A DNA stretch of 64,000 nucleotides from Clostridiaceae bacterium Marseille-Q4143 (GTDB lineage: Bacteria; Bacillota; Clostridia; Lachnospirales; Lachnospiraceae), in contig CP073693.1 in the NCBI GenBank assembly GCA_018228645.1, positions 2,986,416 to 3,050,415 of the forward strand. Reading direction: 5' to 3'. Shown in pieces: positions 22,375-32,400 of the stretch. How positions within the stretch are numbered: position 1 is the stretch's first letter; the number at the start of each line of letters is the position of its first letter. A program made the translations under genes and the position numbers. Below the pieces are notes generated by a model. That model did not search any database. It saw only the letters and a list, made by a program, of their open reading frames with translations, and had not been told where the DNA came from.

Positions 22375-24042
22375 TTATTCATTTTCTACGGTAAGGAACA
22401 TCAGCTGATCCGGTTCACTCATCTGATAACATAACCGGTATCGGATATTGTCCGCTTCGTATACTTCTTCATAGATGGCTTCCGCCAGATTGATGCCGCC
22501 CACTTCCACGTGGCTGCTGTTTCTTGTCACCAGTTCATAGCTGATACTGCTGAATGCTGTTGGAACGGTGAATCGTACCCTCTCAATGGCAACGCATTCC
22601 TGCAGATTGGTAGCGCCGTTCTCCGGCGTCATCTCATATCCTTCCAGAAACTTTAAATCCAGATCGTTGTCATAAGTAGTCACTGCGGTAATTGTAATTT
22701 TGCTTTTATCCAGAGTGCTTTCCGGCTGCCATTCCTCATCGCTTAGATAATAGTATGCGTAATAGCGGTTACCTGCCGGAAGACTCTCCATAAGTTCCTG
22801 TTCTTTCGTTTTCTTTTCTGTGGCGGTGCTCCCTGTTTCTGAAGTGGTTCCTTCAGTGGTCCCGGCAGCAGTATCCGTCTCATCCAGCTTACTTTCTTCT
22901 GTCTCCGCCAGCGTCTCCCCGTCTTCATCCGGAAGATACCATCCGGTTCCTTCTGCGGAATCTGTACCGGAGAGCTTTAACTCCACCAGGCAGTCTGCTC
23001 TCAAAATCACTTTATTTTTCTCATAGAGAAAACTGGTCTCTCCCTCGCTGTAATAGACAATGGGTGTCTCTTTCAACATCACTTCCGCATCTTCCAGCGA
23101 GAGGCCCAGAAGCGATTCATACTGAATATGATCTCTGGCAAACTGTCCTTCGAAGAGTTCTCTTCCAGAAGAAGCGTACCGTATGCCTTTTCCCTGCTCC
23201 TGGCTCATATAGAACTCTCCCTCGTATTTCTTAATGCCGGAATCGTAATAGCTGGTTCCCTGTCCATGGTAGGCACCGCTCTGGAAGTTTCCTTCATAGA
23301 TCATGATGCCTTGTTCATTGTAGAGTACCCCTTCCCCGTTAAAGGCTCCGTTTTCAAAAGTGCCTTCATACTGCACGGTTTTGTCCGGATAATACAGGAT
23401 GCCGTCACCGGAAAACTGATTGTCTGCGAATTTTCCGGTATACTGCGGATTGCCGTCTGCGTTATATAAAGTTCCGGTTCCACTGAATTTATTGTTTTCA
23501 AAAGAACCTTCATAAATTTTCAGTCCGTCCTGGTTCCATAAAGTTCCACTTCCACTGCACACACCAGCTTTGATGTCTCCTGTATAGACCACTTCCCCAT
23601 TGGCTGCCCGAATGTTCGCTTTTCCTGTATAATCTCCTAAATCCATATCATCATAGTCATAATAGACGGTAGTGATGAGGTTTGAAGTAGCAGTGGTATC
23701 AGATACCGGCGCTGCAATCCAGTTGAAGTAGATAAAGACTGCCGCGCATCCTGCCATTATCAGAAAGTAGACCAGCATCTTGGAGATCCAGAACCGCCCG
23801 ACGGTAAAGTAATCTTCCGGGGATTTTGCCTCTCCGTTTAAGATCTTCCGTACCTTGGCATTGATCGGTGCTACCAGTCTGGAGGTAATAATATTGACAT
23901 TGAAAATCTGCTGTACCCGGCGAACCACTCTCTGGAAGGGATTCATAACTGCCGTACGCAGTCTCAAGAACGCCTTTCCGAGAAGCTGAAAAGCATAAGA
24001 TCCTTTCATGCCGCGGAATATCTGCATAATTAGATTTCCCAT
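22375..24042 (-). CDS. Membrane-anchored MORN-repeat protein of the CIS operon
   Basis: 555 residues. The N-terminal 85 residues are basic and helical and probably cytoplasmic. One membrane segment spans about 87-107 (ISKMLVYFLIMAGCAAVFIY). Seven or so MORN repeats follow (about 135-300) with the pattern YEGxFxNGxFxGxGxLYxxDG. A Thr/Glu-rich linker (380-415) leads to a C-terminal beta-rich domain (420-555). The MORN part therefore probably faces outside the membrane. MORN repeats often bind lipids or act as rigid spacers. It lies between the HAMP receptor gene and DUF4255 with gaps of 25 and 17 bases, so it belongs to the CIS unit. No published role is known to me. Confidence 0.75.
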   Translation of the reverse strand: MGNLIMQIFRGMKGSYAFQLLGKAFLRLRTAVMNPFQRVVRRVQQIFNVNIITSRLVAPINAKVRKILNGEAKSPEDYFTVGRFWISKMLVYFLIMAGCAAVFIYFNWIAAPVSDTTATSNLITTVYYDYDDMDLGDYTGKANIRAANGEVVYTGDIKAGVCSGSGTLWNQDGLKIYEGSFENNKFSGTGTLYNADGNPQYTGKFADNQFSGDGILYYPDKTVQYEGTFENGAFNGEGVLYNEQGIMIYEGNFQSGAYHGQGTSYYDSGIKKYEGEFYMSQEQGKGIRYASSGRELFEGQFARDHIQYESLLGLSLEDAEVMLKETPIVYYSEGETSFLYEKNKVILRADCLVELKLSGTDSAEGTGWYLPDEDGETLAETEESKLDETDTAAGTTEGTTSETGSTATEKKTKEQELMESLPAGNRYYAYYYLSDEEWQPESTLDKSKITITAVTTYDNDLDLKFLEGYEMTPENGATNLQECVAIERVRFTVPTAFSSISYELVTRNSSHVEVGGINLAEAIYEEVYEADNIRYRLCYQMSEPDQLMFLTVENE

Positions 24043-24067
24043 TCTGCCTTCTCCTCCATCCGGTTAC

Positions 24068-26737
24068 TTAGTTTTTCTTCTGCAAATCCTCGCATCGGAA
24101 AATGTAATACTTCGCTGCCATATCTTTTGGATTTTCCCTCAAGACACAGGCAAGCAGGTTCTTTGCCTCGTAATAGAAGCCTTTTTCGTAGAGTTCCATG
24201 GCCTTGTCAAAGGCGTGCTGCGTCTGTTTTACCAGCCGGATCTCTTCTCCGCTTCTGTCGTCATAAATATCATAAAGTCCTGTTACCAGACTGCCGTCTT
24301 CCAGACGTCCAATATAACGGCCTGCATAGGAATCTTTGTTTGCCATTCGTTCATAGGCTGCTTCCGTAATGAGCAGACGGCTTCCCATGCTCCGTAAGAA
24401 TTTTCCATTGCTTAACAGCTGCTCAAATTCCGGTGCAATCACTGCCGGGATATACCGTTCCTCATCTCCACAGATACCAAAATATACTTCCGTCTGATCC
24501 ATGACAAAGACAACGTTCAACTGTTCTTCCGGTCCATAGCGGCGGTTATCCGCGTCCATCCTTGCCAGAATTGTCAGCGCGGTTACTGCTGCGGAATCCG
24601 CTCCGTTCTGGCACACCAGCATCATGCTCTGCAGGTTGGCATCATCCACAATGGAAATAATATTATTCTGCTGGGCAAACCGGTTGACTGTATTGAAGAA
24701 CCGATTCATAAGAGCCTCTGTCTGATTCAACGGAAGGGAGTCTTCCAGGTAAAGCCGTACATTCAGCACGGCGAAATTGCCTTTGACATTGCTTCCGAGG
24801 GTCAGAGATCCCAAATTATCTTTTCCAAGAAGACCGATGATACTGGGCGGTACGAACCGGTAATAAGTTTCACTCATACGCTCCAGATTGAGAATCTGTA
24901 CGTCAATATCATCTGCCATCTTATTAAATACCTGTGCAATTCCTGTCAGTTCATCCTCCGATGTACTGGTAATCCGAATGCTCCGGTCTCCGTCTGCAAA
25001 AAGCTGCATTTCCCGCTTCATCTCTCCTAACGGGAACAGAATCTGATAGAACAGCAGCATCATAAGCACCATGACAATCAGCAGAAATGCCACACTCACT
25101 ATAGTGAAATCTTTAATGTAGGTGGCGGTATAAGCCGCAATGTTGGCAGCATAGATACCCGTTTCCAGCAGGTAGACGGTCTCACCGGAAAGTCCTCCCA
25201 CTGGGGTAATACATACCATACGCTCTCCCAGCTGATCATGAATGGTTCCCGTAACCGATTCTCCGGTCAACGCCGCTCTCCGGTAGAGCTGTTCCGCCGG
25301 AAGATTCATCAGAATCTCACAGGGATAAAAACATGGGCTGTTTTTGTCAACACCAATATATAAATCTCCGTTTTCATAGTAAATCACTCTGGTATAGAGT
25401 TCACGGGTTGCCAGCTGCTGGCTCAAATAGGAATAAGCTTCCCTTGAATAATCGTAAGGATATTCAATCTCGTTAAAGGACTCCTGTCCGAACAGAGCCG
25501 CCAGCATGTTGCCCTCGTCAACGGTCTGTTTTACAAAGTTCTCATCAATAGCGCCCTTGTAATACTGGAAGGAAACTGCTCCAAACAGCGCCATGGTGAT
25601 GAAGAGAAGCGGGATCGTCGCACTTAACAGCCGTTCCATAATGGTATGTCCGCCCCGGATAGCGCTTGTGAAAACCACCGCAAACCCAAAGATCACCAGA
25701 ATTACCGCCGCATAGACTGCCCACTGGCGGAGGATTTCCAGGATCATGGCCGGAATACCATACCGGAAAGCGCTGATCACATGGCCGTTTCCATCCTGGC
25801 AGACCAGAAAATGAAATCCGTCATCCTGCCCACTCTTCACCAATGCGGTAAAGGTGTTAAGTCCCGACATGGACATGAGCACCACATCTCCCGGTGTGTA
25901 CAGATTGGAGCCGCCAAAAGGACTGCTGCCGCTTAACACGGTTTCCTCCGATCCATCCTCCAGATTGAGCCTTATGATATTTCCGGTCTCATACTCTCCA
26001 AAATAGACATAACCGCTTTCCGCATAGGAGATGAAGGAAGGATACATAAGCGTGTCCACCGTCCGGGCCGGATACACTTCATATACCCGTTCCTCGCTGG
26101 CACAGTAGATCTTACCGGAATCGGAAATATAGACCAGATTTGTGCCGTTTCCAATCGCTTTATAAATTCCTTCTCCCGTTCTCATGGGATAGGTTCTTTC
26201 GTTTTTCAGTGACAGGGTATCTTCCAGTACGGAACCAAATTCATAATTTTTTCTAATCGCTTTGGTTTCTTTTTCATCGGTTCCGATAACGGTGATGGTA
26301 CTGCCGGATGCATTGACCCATCCATAACGGATTCCGTCTTCATTATCCAGTGAAAAAATCTTTCTCTGCCGTCCGTACAGACGGTCGAAATCGATGACCA
26401 TCAGCTCCTGTCCCAGAACCGTTCCGTCATACCGGTCAACTTTATCCCGCAGGACGTAGACATATTTTTCCCCGGCGGTCACTCCCAGAATCTGATACAT
26501 GGCATCTTTGCGTTCCGTGCGGAATTTTAAATGCCCGTTAATTGTTCCATTTTGCTTCAGTCTGGCGATGACGGTACTGTTCCCATCATTCCATGCAGCA
26601 ATAGTTCCTCCGTTCTGTGCCGTACAGAAGGTCAGAAGCGAATCCATGGATACAGTACTTCTTCCAATTCCCCGATACCCGGCCACCACTCCGGCAATTA
26701 TCAGTGCGATCAGCAATATAGTCCTGAATACTTTTTT
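24068..26737 (-). CDS. HAMP-domain membrane receptor with degenerate class III cyclase domain
   Basis: 889 residues from the ATG at 26737 (MKKVFRTILL), which has AAAGGAG ten bases upstream; an upstream frame overlaps the preceding gene. Order: membrane segment (about 5-22), a beta-rich extracytoplasmic region with propeller-like repeats (30-330), two membrane segments (about 342-360, 371-391), a second outside domain (400-540), a membrane segment (about 544-567), HAMP (568-620), then a region resembling class III nucleotide cyclases (625-825), and a short TPR-like tail. ETYYRFVPPSIIGLLGKDNL is typical cyclase lead-in, but the LFSDIR metal-binding segment reads LNVRL, so catalytic activity is doubtful. 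It probably senses an outside signal for the injection system. Confidence 0.72.
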   Translation of the reverse strand, partial: KKVFRTILLIALIIAGVVAGYRGIGRSTVSMDSLLTFCTAQNGGTIAAWNDGNSTVIARLKQNGTINGHLKFRTERKDAMYQILGVTAGEKYVYVLRDKVDRYDGTVLGQELMVIDFDRLYGRQRKIFSLDNEDGIRYGWVNASGSTITVIGTDEKETKAIRKNYEFGSVLEDTLSLKNERTYPMRTGEGIYKAIGNGTNLVYISDSGKIYCASEERVYEVYPARTVDTLMYPSFISYAESGYVYFGEYETGNIIRLNLEDGSEETVLSGSSPFGGSNLYTPGDVVLMSMSGLNTFTALVKSGQDDGFHFLVCQDGNGHVISAFRYGIPAMILEILRQWAVYAAVILVIFGFAVVFTSAIRGGHTIMERLLSATIPLLFITMALFGAVSFQYYKGAIDENFVKQTVDEGNMLAALFGQESFNEIEYPYDYSREAYSYLSQQLATRELYTRVIYYENGDLYIGVDKNSPCFYPCEILMNLPAEQLYRRAALTGESVTGTIHDQLGERMVCITPVGGLSGETVYLLETGIYAANIAAYTATYIKDFTIVSVAFLLIVMVLMMLLFYQILFPLGEMKREMQLFADGDRSIRITSTSEDELTGIAQVFNKMADDIDVQILNLERMSETYYRFVPPSIIGLLGKDNLGSLTLGSNVKGNFAVLNVRLYLEDSLPLNQTEALMNRFFNTVNRFAQQNNIISIVDDANLQSMMLVCQNGADSAAVTALTILARMDADNRRYGPEEQLNVVFVMDQTEVYFGICGDEERYIPAVIAPEFEQLLSNGKFLRSMGSRLLITEAAYERMANKDSYAGRYIGRLEDGSLVTGLYDIYDDRSGEEIRLVKQTQHAFDKAMELYEKGFYYEAKNLLACVLRENPKDMAAKYYIFRCEDLQKKN

Positions 26738-26756
26738 CATAAGTACAACACTCCTT

Positions 26757-27647
26757 TTATTCCCCATCGCCCAAATAGACATTGCCGATGTATTCAATAC
26801 CGTTATAACTTACATTACTCTCATATGCCTTCCGGACTTTCCAGCGGGTTCTGATCTGTCCTCCCGCATAAATGAGGGTAACCAGCACCAGAATCGTCAG
26901 AAACGCTGTCATGGCATTTCTGAACAGGAAATTCCGGACTCTGCGGAAGCGGCTCCGAAACCACCAGAGAATTCCTCTCATCTCCACAGGCTTATCCGCC
27001 ATGCTGCGAATTGTGGCGATAATAGAACCAAAGGAAGTGAATCCGGTCGTCCGCATTTTCATATCAAACAGCCGTAAATCTCCGGGATAACCATCCCTTG
27101 ATTCATAACGTCCCTTATAGTTCAGTTCCAGAATGCCGAATGCTTTTTCCGCTGCTGCGAGAAAATACTCCGCCTCTTCTATTCCTTCTTTCAGTTCTGC
27201 GAAATCCATAAAATAATTAAACTGAATTCCGCCGTCCCTTGTAATATTAATATTTCTGTCATGAAGAAGCAGGATTCCCAGATCAGCATCTGCCCCGGAT
27301 TCCGCACAGGCTGCAATAAGGTTTAATGCTGCCCTCTTACACTGTACAAACTCTGCCAGATACACTCCGCCCAGAAGGGACAGGAGATTTTCGTGATAAT
27401 AGCGGAACACCAGATTCAGCCTGCTCTCATAGACAAAGGATCCTAAAAAATCCTGATTGGAGAAGAACAGACGTCCTGTATTCAGTTTTTCCGTCACCGT
27501 CTTTCTGACAGCTGCATCGCGAATGGCAATCACGGTATAGAACACTCCCGTCTCTCCGGAAAGGTCCGTACATACGTAGATATCATTCACCTGATTCTGA
27601 AGAACGGTTCTCACCGTCTCCAGCTCCATACCCAATGCTGGAATCAT
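26757..27647 (-). CDS. Pseudokinase-like protein with C-terminal membrane anchor
   Basis: 296 residues. No close family is recognised. The order of features recalls a protein-kinase fold: a beta-rich N-lobe (VCTDLSGETGVFYTVIAIRD), a helical part (GVYLAEFVQCKRAALNLIAA), a catalytic-loop-like LLLHDRNINI (126-135) and MDFAEL (147-152) in the place of DFG. The HRD and DFG residues are not intact, so it would be a pseudokinase. One membrane segment follows at about 244-263 with a short 33-residue tail outside. This layout resembles EssB/YukC of type VII secretion, but homology is not shown. It lies between the 595-residue gene and the HAMP receptor. Confidence 0.55.
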   Translation of the reverse strand: MIPALGMELETVRTVLQNQVNDIYVCTDLSGETGVFYTVIAIRDAAVRKTVTEKLNTGRLFFSNQDFLGSFVYESRLNLVFRYYHENLLSLLGGVYLAEFVQCKRAALNLIAACAESGADADLGILLLHDRNINITRDGGIQFNYFMDFAELKEGIEEAEYFLAAAEKAFGILELNYKGRYESRDGYPGDLRLFDMKMRTTGFTSFGSIIATIRSMADKPVEMRGILWWFRSRFRRVRNFLFRNAMTAFLTILVLVTLIYAGGQIRTRWKVRKAYESNVSYNGIEYIGNVYLGDGE

Positions 27648-27669
27648 CTGTTCTCACCTGCTTCTTTCG

Positions 27670-29457
27670 TTATTCTTCCGTCTTCTTCTGCGACACAATC
27701 ATAAATGCATGTGTAAATATCTCCGGATGTGCCAGTGCTTCCACTTTGATCTCATAGACACCTTCCTGGGCGGGAGCGGTATAGACACCGTTGTTGTCTA
27801 TCTTGCCGCCTTCCGGATCAAGCAGCGTATAAGTCAAGGTCTCCTCCGGCATATTGATAAATACCGGATTGATGTGAACACTGCTCTTCGGTGAAAGAAC
27901 CATGGTATCCGGCTGTATCATAATGCAGCCCTTCTGGTCTTTCTGACTGTAAACTCTCTGCTCCAGGTCCTCCGGCTTATACGCATACCAGCGGATCCGA
28001 AGTCCGATCTTTCCCATTTTGCTTCTGGGCCGCACACCTACGATAAAGGTTCCTCTCTCCGGCAAAATCTTGATTGCCTGATCCAGTTCAAATACCTTTT
28101 CATCCGTCACCGTACTGTCTGAAGCAAAGATACTTCCGTCTCCCAGAATAATAGACTCCCGGTCACTGCTGCTGATATTGTCCCGGCTGATATATTCCAC
28201 ACCAATCTCCACACATACAGGACCGTTTCCCAGTCCATGCATAATCTCATCGGAAAAATATACTTTTCCCATCTCTCCGCCATTTCCAAGAGACATCTCG
28301 AAGACGCCGCTGGAATTGACACGCCGTTCTTTCTCTGAATGATAGCTTCCTTGCTCCTGTATCCGGACTTCCGATACCGGAAGCTGTCCCTGACAGGAAG
28401 ATTCCGGAACCAGATATTCATGAAGCTGCTCAAGAATCATCAGCTGCTCAGCGCTGCTCACATACTGGTCAAAGGGTGGTCTTCCCACCTCATCAATCAT
28501 GGAATGATGATCAGACCGAATCAGATGAATCTCCGCAATGAACAACTTTTCATCATAGGTACGATCCAGATCCACATCCAGGGTTCCCTGATAACTGGTC
28601 TTTCTTACATGTTCCAGAACCGAATCCTGCACCGGAGTCACTTTCATGCTTTGAGCTTCCGCCGATTCCTCCGATCCGGTTCCCACAACCTGGATATCCT
28701 GAAAATCAAGCAGCAGTTCCTCTCCACTGAAAATGTAATCTTCCGGTCGGAAGGACTGTTCCAGAATGACTTTCTTTCCATATTCCAGGCTGACATTTTC
28801 TGCCCGGATCACTGTCTGTTCCGGTTTCATCCGGTCTGCCGTTACCTTGCAGGAAAAAGAAAATACAGAAGGCGTATGGCTGATTTTCCTGATCTCTGTC
28901 CTGCCCTTCAACACGGTCTGCGGAGTGATAAAAGCAGGCAGATACTGGATCACCTGAATGTCCTGATCCTGATAGAGCACCGCTGAAGTCAGATAACGGT
29001 CCTCCGTCTTCGTATCTCTGATACAGTCTTTTCTGTCAAGCAGATACAAACGGTACTGCTCTTTCGTACTGTTGTACTTTCTTCCGTCTTCTTCTGTATC
29101 CATCACTGCATAGACCGGTTCGGTTCCCTTTTCCTCATAGGCAATTCCCAGACAGATCGTATCGGTCTTCAGACTGCTGTATCCTTCAATCGTGGATAAT
29201 TTCAGCACCTGCGTCCTTGGAACCACAATCTCCCTTCCCGCTGCATCAAGGGCCATACCGGACTGCAGAATGATGGAAGAGTCATCAGCTGCCACCACAT
29301 CCAGTCCATAGACGATGCCGACTCCATGCAGAACCCGGTTGATCAGTCTTCTTTTGTTATTTATGTAATCCTGCTCATTTTGAAAATCCTTTGATGTCAG
29401 CAGTTTTCCATAATAATAATTGTTCCGTTCAAAGGAATAATACTTTCGGTTCATCAT
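27670..29457 (-). CDS. CIS-associated multidomain protein, probable baseplate or anchor component
   Basis: 595 residues without signal peptide. The N-terminus (SFERNNYYYGKLLTSKDFQN, then EQDYINNKRRLINRVLHGVG) is a conserved start I associate with proteins encoded in CIS gene clusters. The middle is beta-rich, with a segment of alternating domains. The last 90 residues (MIQPDTMVLSPKSSVHINPV, then GGKIDNNGVYTAPAQEGVYEI) form a bacterial Ig-like domain. The start overlaps the stop of the giant surface gene as ATGATG/TGA. Its role may be to link the baseplate to the surface proteins; this is inference from order. Confidence 0.6.
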   Translation of the reverse strand: MMNRKYYSFERNNYYYGKLLTSKDFQNEQDYINNKRRLINRVLHGVGIVYGLDVVAADDSSIILQSGMALDAAGREIVVPRTQVLKLSTIEGYSSLKTDTICLGIAYEEKGTEPVYAVMDTEEDGRKYNSTKEQYRLYLLDRKDCIRDTKTEDRYLTSAVLYQDQDIQVIQYLPAFITPQTVLKGRTEIRKISHTPSVFSFSCKVTADRMKPEQTVIRAENVSLEYGKKVILEQSFRPEDYIFSGEELLLDFQDIQVVGTGSEESAEAQSMKVTPVQDSVLEHVRKTSYQGTLDVDLDRTYDEKLFIAEIHLIRSDHHSMIDEVGRPPFDQYVSSAEQLMILEQLHEYLVPESSCQGQLPVSEVRIQEQGSYHSEKERRVNSSGVFEMSLGNGGEMGKVYFSDEIMHGLGNGPVCVEIGVEYISRDNISSSDRESIILGDGSIFASDSTVTDEKVFELDQAIKILPERGTFIVGVRPRSKMGKIGLRIRWYAYKPEDLEQRVYSQKDQKGCIMIQPDTMVLSPKSSVHINPVFINMPEETLTYTLLDPEGGKIDNNGVYTAPAQEGVYEIKVEALAHPEIFTHAFMIVSQKKTEE

Positions 29458-32400
29458 TCTGCTCTTTCGTCCTCTCTTTTCTTTCTGGATCTGCGCAGCA
29501 GCAGGATTCCGATCCCGGCCAGCACGACTGCTGTACTATAGGCAACCGCAAGCCACGGGAATGCTTTCTTTCCTTCGCTGTACTCTGTAGGTGCCGCAAT
29601 GGCATATACACTTAAATGGTTCGTTTTAATGTAGGCCTCTCCTCCGGATCTTCTGGTCTCAAACGTTTCCACAGAACCATCTTCCTGTAAGCAGACTACC
29701 TGAACAATACTGTTCTCATAGGCTGCCGGAATGGGAAGTCCGATCTCTATCTCTCCATTCGGCTGAATCTCCTGTCCATCCGAAAGAAGCGTTACATTGT
29801 AAGCTGCCACCAGTCCGTAATTTTCATTGATGATCTGCTTTACCATACGCTCGGAAGCATCTGTCGTTCCCGTCTGCTCCACCAGAAGCTGTACATTTTC
29901 CGGAAGTACCTCTTCATCTGTTGAGACCACCACTCCATAAACAGCATTCTTCAATACTACATCTGTAAAGCTGGGACCTGCCTGTACATTGGAAAAATTC
30001 CGTCTGCTCTGAAGTCTTCCCGTTCCGCTGTTATCCTGCGGGGTCTCTTCCTCCTCGATTTCTTCTACTACAACCGGCTCCCTCACCGTATAGCCGGCAG
30101 TCAGAACCTTACTGTCCGCCATCTGATTTTTTACTGCAATGACCTTGAACGTCACTGCCTTTTCCACGCTGATCGGACCTGTATAAAGAATAAGACCTGT
30201 CTTTTCATCCGGATTGGGATCCATTCCGTCTGTCCGGTAATAGATGGAAGCACCATCTGTCTCCGTGCTGAAGGTGATCTCCGTTCCCATCTCCAGTTCC
30301 CCGCTGGCGAAATTCGCAGTCGGAGCTGCCACCTGATCGGCAAAGCCATAGGTAAACGTGCTGATTTCGGACTGTTCATAGTCATCTGCAACCGCTACTG
30401 CTTTAATTGTCACGGATTCTTTGATGGAAATTGCTTTCTTATAAAGGTTGCTTGCCGTTGTCGGATCCGTTCCATCTGTCGTATAGAAGATTCTTCCGGT
30501 CTCTGCGGTAAGCTCCACCGCACCTTCTTCCGTAAAAATTGCTCCATCCGGTACGGATGCGGACGGTGCTGCCAGCCTGTCCATAATTGTGTAAGTAAAG
30601 GTAGCTGCTGATACTGCTTTGTCAGTGCCGTCTGCTATGGCAATGGCTTTGACAATCACATTTTCACCCGGTGTTCCGGTGATCGTCACTGCGCTTCCTG
30701 CGGAACTGCTCTCGCTGGGAGTTGAACCATCTGTCGTGTAATGGATCGCTGCCCCTGACACGTCGGAACTTAAGTGAATGATCTCTCCGTTCTTTACAAT
30801 GCTTCCAGTCTCTTTATCTGCGAAGATACCGCCCTCATAACTACTGATACTGTAACTGTAATAACCAACCTCACTGTCACTGTATCCGGTCTTTGCCGCA
30901 TAGGCACGGACACTCACTACATCTCCGGCCTTACCGCTGATGATCACACGGTCACCTACCAGTACTTTCTGGTTATCCGTTTTCTTGGGATCGCTTCCGT
31001 CTACCGTGTAGTAGATCGTCGCATCCTTCTCCGCCTCCAGACCGATCACCGTTCCAGACGCTACTACCGATCCTGTATCAATGGATGGTGTCGGTGTGGA
31101 AAGTTTTTCTGATACTTCATAGGTTAAAGTAACAATCTGACTCTCCATGCCATCTTTTACCGCATAAGCTTTGATGGTCGTCTTCTTTGTAATCGTAAAC
31201 GGGTTGTCGCTGTCAAATACATTGCTTTCTTCTGTCGGATCTTTCGGTGTATCTCCTCCGTAAGCAATCTCATAGTAGATCACCGCATCTTTCGTTGCAG
31301 TCTTCAGAGTTACCTGCGTATTCTCTGTCACCGCGCCTCCTGATGGAGTTGCGTAAGGAGAAGAAACTGCTGACGGATATGCGAACACCAGCCTGGAAAT
31401 CGCACTGCTTGCCAGTCCTTCTTTATAAGCCACTGCTGTGATCGTAAACAGGGAAGAGTCACCGATTGCCGGTACCGTAATGCCTTCTGAACCATTATAC
31501 TTTCTGGTCGCACTGTTCTTTGGCTCCAGTGCTGCCTCATCAAATACCGGTTCAGAGCCATCCGTCGTATAGAAAATCGTCACACCTTCCGTTGCGGAAT
31601 ATAGCCGGATCTTTGTACCAATTTCTACGATGGTACGGTTTTCCGAATCCGTAGATGGAACAGAAGTGACCGATTCCACTACCGGCTGATCTGTTACCTT
31701 ATATACAAATCTGGTCAGTTCACTGTCTTTCATAGTCCGCACCAGCTCACCATACTGACTGGTCAGGCTGCATGCAATGGCCGTGATCGTAAGAGAACTT
31801 CCATAGTCCGCAATATCATCTGTAATCTCTATGGGTGCATCTTTGAATTCGTACGTATCTTTTCCCATCACCACTTCCGTTCCGTTCAGAGTCACCACCG
31901 GTGCGCTTCCGTTCAGTGTATAGAAGATTCTGCTTCCTCCGGTACTGCAGTAAAGACTGATGGAATCCCCCATGGAGATGGTTTCTCCATCCTTCGGGTT
32001 GGCTGTAGGTGCTTCCGCCTGACTCCTCAGGGAGAAGGAATAGGTAAACCGGTCTGCTGAACCAATGATTTTTCCTTCTGTCAATGCCTGTGCATTGATA
32101 ATCAGGTAGTTGGATGTATAGATGCTCTCATCTACCGTAATCTTGTCTTCGTAAAGCTGAGTATCCTCCCCGCATTCATACCAGAGTCCATTCAGCTTCA
32201 CATACCGTTTTCCATCCAGTGTAATACTGCCTGCCGTTGCTTTGTCATAAAGTCCATCCAGCACAGAACGCTTTGAATAATCGACTTTCGTAAACACCGG
32301 CTCTGATTTATTGATCGTGTAAAAGATCAGTGCATCCTCTTCTTCCGTTGTCAGACGGATCAGCTCAATCTTATCACCATAATCTACTCCGCCTTGCACT

